From Strigops habroptila (Eukaryota; Chordata; Aves; Psittaciformes; Psittacidae): 64,000 nucleotides of DNA. Below, piece after piece: positions 57,234-64,000 of the stretch. The notes below the pieces were generated by a model. The model searched no databases. It saw nothing but the letters and a program-made list of their open reading frames with translations, and had not been told where the DNA came from. The stretch lies in contig NC_046358.1 of NCBI RefSeq assembly GCF_004027225.2, forward strand, positions 2,446,720 to 2,510,719. The letters are read 5' to 3'. The translations under genes and the position numbers were made by a program. Each line of letters starts with the position of its first letter. The first letter of the stretch is position 1.

Positions 57234-59721
57234 GAAGCAGTGTATCCCTGCAGAGGAATTCCCCTGCCCTGTTGCCTCCTATGGTGGTCACCATGAAGAT
57301 AATGCACAGAGGAGAGAGAACTGGCTAAGCCAGAGGTGGGGAGGTGGCACTGCTTAATTCCATTGATGAATGTGATTAATATGATTTTTTAAAATATGTG
57401 TTTTTAATTCTTCTTGTGCTTCTTTCATTCCTCTTCTCTGGTGCTGAATTAGGGGGGAAAAGCTGAATGGAGGAGGTTATGTTCCACTAAGCTGGAGGCA
57501 GCTTTGGGACTGGGAACAGATTCCTTTTTGTCTGCTGATACTTCATTTGCTGAGTATATAGGAGGGATGTTTCTTATCTAACATAGGCTTTTGTGAGGTG
57601 GTTCTCATTATGATTGTAGTAAGAAAGTTGAGAGTATAAAATCAAAGAACATGGGAGTTAGTGAAGTGTGGAAGCCATAAGGAATTGTGTAGGTACAGTG
57701 TTTTCAAATACCTGGATGTAATTTAATGATGGCAAGAGAAGTGGCCAAACCAAGGGGCAATGGGGAACATATGAGAGGCCAAACCAATTTGTATGTGTGT
57801 GGGTGAGGAGGAGAAGGTGCAGGCAGCAGTTCTCTAGGAATAAGCATGAGGAAAAAGAGCTAATTAAAGCCCAAATTGAGGTAGAGAAACGGGAAAGTGG
57901 AGGTTATTCCACAGGCACGTTGATGTGAGAGCTCAGCATGCCACATCCTGTGGGAATGCTGCCCTCCACATCTCTTCTGTGGTGAAAGCCTCTGGGTTAT
58001 TTGCTCATTGGTGACTTCCCGTAGTGTCTTTGCAACTGGTTTCCACGGTGCCATACTTCTGAGTGATATTGAACTCATTACTAAAAGTCAGAAGAGACAG
58101 AAATATGGCATGTCCCTACAAGGGTGACTGAGGAATTAAAAAGGTAATCAGTGTGTGGTCATCTGAAGCTTCACTCTTTTTTGAACCTCTGAACTGATGA
58201 GTAATTTAAGTGGAGAGAACACATGACTTCTGGCCCATGGAGCACGAGGTGTTCCTGCCTGAGCTGCAGGCAAATGTAATGAACTTGTGAAAGTATTGGG
58301 GCTTGGGGTAGTGTTTGAATGTGTTTTTTCAATCACAGAAGTCAGTGGGCTGCATACCTATAGGCACACAACAGCCAATACATGGCTGGTCTTTTTCTGT
58401 TGGATGATGTGCCATCAAAACACACCCCAAGAGGGAATGTGCTGTGTGATTTATTGAAATGTGAATTAGCCTTACCTCATTTCCTAGTGTCTTCTCATTT
58501 ACCACACCAATGTTACAGATGCTAAACCAGGATACAGCACTAGTGAAGGCAGGTCCATCACCCTGTTGCCTCAGTGATAGGTGGCTTAGACTCCAGAAGG
58601 GATGGGTTGATTTTGAGGAAGATATGGTCCTTTTTCTGATTGTCATGGTTTCAACATCTTTAAAAAGAGGATGGCTTGTGAGGAAATGGAAGAAATGCAT
58701 TTTCCCAGGCCTACAGTGTTAAGCACAGAATGAAATTGTAATGGAAATAGTAAAATAATCATTAAATCATTGATAACTGTTGATAAAGACCATATTGAAA
58801 ATGGACCTTAGTTACTATTTTACCTTGTTTTTCCTGCTCTGTTTCTTTCCCACTTCTTATTAGAACTGTTGATGGAGGAAAAGTCTAATAATAAAATTCA
58901 TTATCTTACCAATTATTGCTGTCATCAGAGTGAAATATGTCTGTGCAAGAGTCTGCACTCTCTAAAACATGGAACAAATGCCTGTGCACAGCTGCAGAGA
59001 GAGAACAGTTAGAAACCTCATGTTTGGTGAGGTCAAGAGCTGTTCTGTAAGGTCTTAAATTCAACAGGCAGTCAGCTCTCAGATGAACTTTCAGTGGATT
59101 GCCAAGAGTTCCCTCTAAACTTGGAGTGTTGCCCCTCAGCCACAAAGAAGTCTTGTTATGCTAGTCAGGAGAGCTGTTTAACGTCTCAAGCTCGATCGGG
59201 AGCTCCAATCCCCCAGGCTAGGCTCTGTAGGTGTATGGAGAAAGCTGAGCAAGGGGGCAGCTGTCTAAGCTAGGCAAGAGAAAACACTGAAGACAAGAAG
59301 ATCTTCAAAAATCCTGTAGAGACATTCCATTTCCCTAACCCAAGTTTCACAACTCTGGATAAAACCGTGCTTCCAACGTGTTTTGAAGGAAGACAACTAG
59401 ACTTCAGCTCAGTTCATGAAGCTTTGAAAGTACTTAACAGATGGACTGTGGCAAATAAGGTGAGTAGAAAAAGCACTGCTTGTAGGTCAAGTGGGCCATG
59501 AGTGTTCAGCAGTGTTGAAGTGTTTGTTGTTCCCCAGCAAGTGGCTTTGGTTTGAATGCCCAGAGTCAGAACATTCAATATCTGGATGTTTAATTTTGAA
59601 AATTCAAATAAATTTGAGGTACCTCCAGGACTAGGATGATGTACAGTTAAGTTTTGAAGAATAATGTGTCTTAAGTTCTTACTGCCTAAGACTTTAGAGA
59701 CTCTTGTGTCTTCTCTGCTGC

Positions 59722-59727
59722 AATAAA
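59722..59727 (+). terminator. FADS1: Candidate FADS1 polyadenylation signal AATAAA
   Basis: AATAAA 2.5 kb after the FADS1 stop. Earlier candidates are AATAAA at 58890-58895 and 59607-59612, and ATTAAA at 57863-57868. A long 3' UTR would agree with mammalian FADS1. The choice among sites is inference. Confidence 0.35.
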
Positions 59728-60199
59728 GAGGAAAGAAGCATCCACAATACAGAAACCAATTGCATGACTAACCAGGAAAGGTTACACATATGAGCTGATC
59801 CACAGTCCTAAAGGGCAAGACCAAAATGGGACCTGAATCAACATAAGCATTCCTGCATATGCTGAGGGTGCCAGAAGTTCTCCAGGTATATGACAGCTCG
59901 AGAGGAGAAATAAGCTGTACGCCAGCTTCAGACTCTGTGAGTACTCTGGGCTGTTTGTGGTCTGTGGTGGCAGATTACCCTGAGGCTTCTAATACTGAAA
60001 TTTTACAACAATATTCAAGGTAAATCCCAAACCCCTTTCTGCTTCTCTGAACGTGCATTGAGATACATCTTTCTGGAACACCAGCCCCAAATCTGGCATT
60101 TGGTGGAAGCCGTTTGGCTTCACAGTTCAGCCTTAAAACGTGGGACCTGAACCTTGAAATAGCCACAGGGTGGCAGTCAGGCGTTGGAAGGGAAGGAGG

Positions 60200-60363
60200 A
60201 CCAAAGAAGTGATAAATGGTCCATCCCTGGCAGTGCTCAAGGCCAGGTTGGACAGAACCTTGGGCGACATGGTCTAGTGCGAGGTGTTCCTGCCCATGGC
60301 AGGGGGCTTGGAATTAAATGGTCTTAAGGTCCTTTCTAACCCAAACCATTCTGTGATTCTATA
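60200..60363 (+). mobile_element. CR1 LINE 3' fragment
   Basis: CCATCCCTGGCAGTGCTCAA, CTTGGGCGACATGGTCTAGT and GGTCTTAAGGTCCTTTCTAA, ending ATTCTGTGATTCTATA. Downstream of FADS1. Confidence 0.88.
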
Positions 60364-61408
60364 TCTAGTACAGATCTAATAAACATAAAAATTTCTTCTC
60401 TCTGAAGAGCTCTGTGGTGGATCAGATCATGAGGTAGGTGAGACTCATTTATCTTCTGCTGTTGGTAACTGTACAAAGCCAAGTATCCACTAAGGTGGTA
60501 GTTCTGAGGTTTTGTGTGTTGTGTTCACATATCCTGTGCTTACATGCTCTTTCTCTGCCACAGTTGTGGCAGGTTAGGCAATGAAGTGTTTGAATTACAT
60601 GGCGTAATGAGAGACGTAATGAATAGGATAATTATTATAATACCAAAACCAGCTGGCACTGTAGCAAAGCTTATTTAGGGATGAAGACAGAGCATTTACA
60701 CCCAGGCTGAAGCCTGTTAGTCTTCAGCATCTCCATGAGATTTGGATGTTGGGAGAGGATATAGTCCCCAATGATGGTCAAAGGAGAACAAATTCATTAG
60801 GCATTTGCATGGGGTCTTAAAAATGCAGTTTGAGGTTCATAAGGCTTTGAAGATTATCCAGTTGGGTGGAATATCATTGGCTCCAACCCAGAATAAATGA
60901 CTTTTTTTCAAATCAGAGAGGAACATTTTCAACAATGGAGTAGCTGGAATCATAAAAACGTTAGGATGATGTTACAAGTGAAGTTTGATGGGCAACTGGA
61001 ACAGGAAAATGCTGTATTTTTCTCCTTCCCAAAACCTGCTCATGTGTTGTTAATGATCTTGCAATCATTGCCCAATCCATGTGTGTGTTTTCTTCCATTA
61101 TCCTGAATTTCCAAAGAAGTGAACTGTGCTGTTTACAGAATTTTCTCCTTATTTAGAAAATTGAGAAATTAAGATGATTGTAGATCCATACAGGATAGAT
61201 AATGGATGCAGCTGAGCCGCTCAGAAACAGGATGATTTGTTGCTTCCCAAGATAAGTTCTTTTATAAGGAATACAAAGAGATTTCTTAACAGGTCAGGTA
61301 TAGAAGACTGATGTATTAATGCAACACTACTGATGGGTGGGGAAAGAAAGAGGATTGCATTACACTGGAAGAGAGTTCATTGGCATGAACGTGGTTTCTA
61401 TGTGATTT

Positions 61409-61491
61409 ATATCTGTCCCTGCCCACGGCAGGGTGGTTGGAACTAGATGATCTTAAGGTCCTTTCCAACCCAAACCATTCTATGATTCTAT
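61409..61491 (+). mobile_element. CR1 LINE 3' end, short
   Basis: CTGTCCCTGCCCACGGCAGG, GGAACTAGATGATCTTAAGG and CCATTCTATGATTCTATG. Confidence 0.88.
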
Positions 61492-62372
61492 GCTCCAGAG
61501 ATTAACATTAAGTATTCAGAAAATGGGGAGGAATTTCTATGCGGGAAGTTCTGAAACAGCAATAACATAGAATGCACCAATGACTGCTTATATGAAAGGC
61601 TGATTATGGTGGTGTCCTTTGGACAAAATAATTTGCTTCCGTGAGAAGTAGCTGTTTTGTAGAGTTGGAGGATCAAATGATACAATGCATTTTTCAGGAA
61701 AAATACCTTATAAATATACCACAATAAATAAAATATCTAATGGTGCAAACTTAATAATTCTAATGCTTGTCTAAGGACAAAAGAGTCTCTAGGATATCAA
61801 ATCTACAGCATTTGATCCCCAAAGGTAAAGAAAGGTGAAGTGAATCACTATATAGAGGAAGCTGTTTGTTAGGCCATTTCCAAAGGTCTGGCTGATCCAT
61901 AGTTGTCTGCCTCATCTTTGATCAGAAGAACTAGCTTGGCTTTTTGATGTTTTTGGATTTAAGTATATTTGTAACTTGTCCAGTGCTCCAAAACCTACTT
62001 GAAGCATTTGGCTCCTTCTAACGTCACTGAAAGTAAAAGGGGCCATTCCAGATGCTCTTTTAATTAAAAATCTAAGAGAAATACAGTGAATTGCCTCTGG
62101 AGATTCTTGCTGCTCTTCAGGCTCTGTAGGAAGAACATATACAATGAGTTCAGATAAGATGCCTCACTTCATATTAAACTGCAAAGTTTAGATGACCATT
62201 ACTGTCAGAACTCAGTTCTGTGGGAGGAAGATTGTTTTCACTAATATATGTTTCTTGGTGTATAAGAAACTCCTACAGCCACTGAAGGTGATCTCTGGAC
62301 AGCCCAAATATGTCCTGTATGGATGCCAAAGGCAGTGTCTTTCTGGGCAGACAACAGGGCCTCAGGACCTCT

Positions 62373-62401
62373 GAATCACAGGATCATTCAGGTTAAAAGG
62401 G
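62373..62401 (-). mobile_element. Possible CR1 3' end remnant
   Basis: AATCACAGGATCATTCAGGT resembles the minus-strand CR1 terminus, but the match stops after about 29 bases. Confidence 0.3.
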
Positions 62402-63355
62402 TTTTCATATATTTATACATCATATATCATATCAGAGTCATATGTTCTGACCTGCATATACAAAGGTTAAAAAGGGACAGGAATAAAGAAGAGTTCCTAT
62501 GTTCCACATGGATATGTCTGGTATCAGGTTGTTTTATTCAGGTGTGGTGTCTGGAATACAACACCACTCTTGAAGAACTTAAAAGGATACAGGGCAGAGA
62601 TGCAGGAAAAGCTAAAGGTTTAGGAAAGTTCCTTACTGTAGAAGAATAAAATTGTCAGAGCTCCTTGAGCCCAATAAAAGAAGAGGCAGAGACTTGATTA
62701 TAAAATGAGAAATTTTATAGCAAAGAGTACTTCAATCTGCCAATGATAAACACTCAGTAGCCGAAATGTGAATCAATACCAGTTAAATCTATACAGAAGG
62801 TACAGATTCTTAGTACCAAGGTTCATTAATGTTCAATAGAACATAGATAGATTGTGATAGTGATAGATAGTGACAGCTTGTACGTTAAGGGAAATAACAA
62901 AATTCAAGGATAACTTAATTTTCTAGAAGACAATCCCTTGTAAACTATAGCTGTTGTTTGCTTTGACTCAGAAAGAGATCAGGACAGTCCTGTGGGCAGT
63001 ATTAACATAATTAGGTCACCTCCTGCATAATAGACTTTTGGGATGAACATGAGTGCTTCTAAAACACCCATTTAGATACACAGCCAGATAGAATGATAAC
63101 TTCTGCTGGCAAAAAAACCCCAACAAAACAAATGACCTAACAAGTGAGTCTGAATTCCTTTTCAGCATCATCTCACAATCAATTATGAAAATGAAACAAG
63201 ATGAAATAATAAATGCTGGGTGTAGCCTAAGTAAAAGAAGAGGTGAATGAAGATGCTGCCAGTGAGCTCAGGTTATGTCTTGGTCATTTTGAAGTTCTGT
63301 TTATTTTATTCCCTCTTCTTCCCTCATTCAAGAGGAATATCAGAAACATTTGAAG

Positions 63356-63837
63356 CTACTGTGTACAGTTCTGGTGTCCTCAACACAAGAAGGACATGGA
63401 GCTGTTGGAGCAAGTCCAGAGGAGGCCACGAAGATGATCAGGGGCTGGAGCACCTCCTGTATGAAGACAGGCTGAGAACAGGCTGGAGAAGAGAAGCTGC
63501 GTGGAGGCACCTGAGCAGCTTCCAGTATCTGAAGGGGGCTACAAGGATGCTGCAGAGGATCTCTTCTTCGGGGACTGTAGTGATAGGACAAGGGGTGATG
63601 GTTTTAAACTTAAACAGGGGAAGTTCAGGTTAGGCCCTTTACTAGGAGGGTGGTGAGGCACTGGCACAGGTTGCCCAAAGAAGTGGTAAATGCTCCATCC
63701 CCGGCAGTGTTCAAGGCCAGGTTGGACAGAGTCTTGGGTGGCATGGTCTAGTGTGAGGTGTCCTGCCCATGGCAGGAGGGTTGGAACTAGATGATCTTAA
63801 GGTCCTTTCCAACCCTAACTATTCTATGATTCTATGA
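63356..63837 (+). mobile_element. CR1 LINE 3' region, about 0.48 kb
   Basis: Same layout as the copy at 10322-10847: GTACAGTTCTGGTGTCCTC, GGACATGGAGCTGTTGGAGC and GACAAGGGGTGATGGTTTTA, ending TATTCTATGATTCTATGA. Small internal deletions are visible (about 14 bases after AGGCTGAGAA, and around the TTAGATATAAGG block). Confidence 0.92.
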
Positions 63838-64000
63838 AGTATTTCTGTCTTGAGCAAATATTCCAAAATTACCAAAATAGAGGAATAAATAAAGGGAAAA
63901 GGCCTGCTGGTATCTAATTCAGATTCCAGACCGGACATTAGCTGGTTCATGTTATGGTCTCTGTCTTATAGACAACTTAATTATGAGTTGTGTGTATATA

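Larger units (their letters stand above)
57234..64000. other. FADS1 3' UTR and downstream flank
   Basis: Probable long FADS1 3' UTR up to about 59.75 kb, then DNA with three clear CR1 fragments and one doubtful one. In mammals FEN1 lies on this side of FADS1; no FEN1 exon is visible here. Confidence 0.65.

Noticed and set aside
62660-62900. Possible retroviral LTR-like stretch with AATAAA and a TATA-like motif
   Set aside because: No paired copy, clear terminal TG...CA ends or internal coding were seen, so no call is made.
1-64000. CRISPR arrays, insertion sequences, phage or other prokaryotic systems
   Set aside because: The window is clearly vertebrate nuclear DNA, and the direct repeats present are CR1, microsatellite or low-complexity sequence.

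Overview
The window is vertebrate nuclear DNA, almost certainly from a bird. It holds two split genes with GT-AG introns, CpG-rich first exons and long sparse intergenic DNA. At least seventeen fragments have the 3' end typical of avian-type CR1 LINEs, a GGTTGGAAGGGACCTT-like core and an ATTCTATGATTCTATGA-like terminus. There are no operons, CRISPR arrays or bacterial genes, and most long open frames are low-complexity or repeat shadows.

The core is a complete head-to-head pair of front-end fatty acid desaturase genes. FADS2 (delta-6 desaturase) runs on the minus strand from an ATG at 36056 to a stop at 18324: 12 coding exons, 1335 coding bases, 444 residues. FADS1 (delta-5 desaturase) runs on the plus strand from an ATG at 47913 to a stop at 57233: 12 coding exons, 1326 coding bases, 441 residues. 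Every exon was placed by reading the splice sites directly. Lengths add up in frame in both genes, and ten of the twelve exons have the same length in the two paralogues. Both proteins keep the N-terminal cytochrome b5 HPGG motif and the three histidine boxes (HDFGH, HFQHH, QIEHH). The two enzymes act in turn: FADS2 makes the delta-6 product of linoleic and alpha-linolenic acid, an elongase encoded elsewhere adds two carbons, and FADS1 then makes arachidonic acid and EPA.

Layout: 1-18323 is FADS2 3' UTR and downstream DNA with CR1 pieces, a 24-bp triplicate, a strong hairpin and two copies of an unclassified repeat. 18324-36056 is FADS2. 36057-36600 is its CpG-rich promoter region, followed by about 0.7 kb of nearly pure polypyrimidine (36641-37334). 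37335-47180 is intergenic with two CR1 pieces. 47183-47530 is a CR1 fragment next to the CCAAT-bearing CpG-rich promoter of FADS1. 47913-57233 is FADS1. 57234-64000 holds its probable long 3' UTR, then CR1 fragments.

I did not find a new protein system. The points most worth a second look are the polypurine-polypyrimidine tract behind the FADS2 promoter, the CR1 at the FADS1 promoter, two unexplained repeat pairs, and two residue changes in FADS2 relative to the human enzyme as I remember it.
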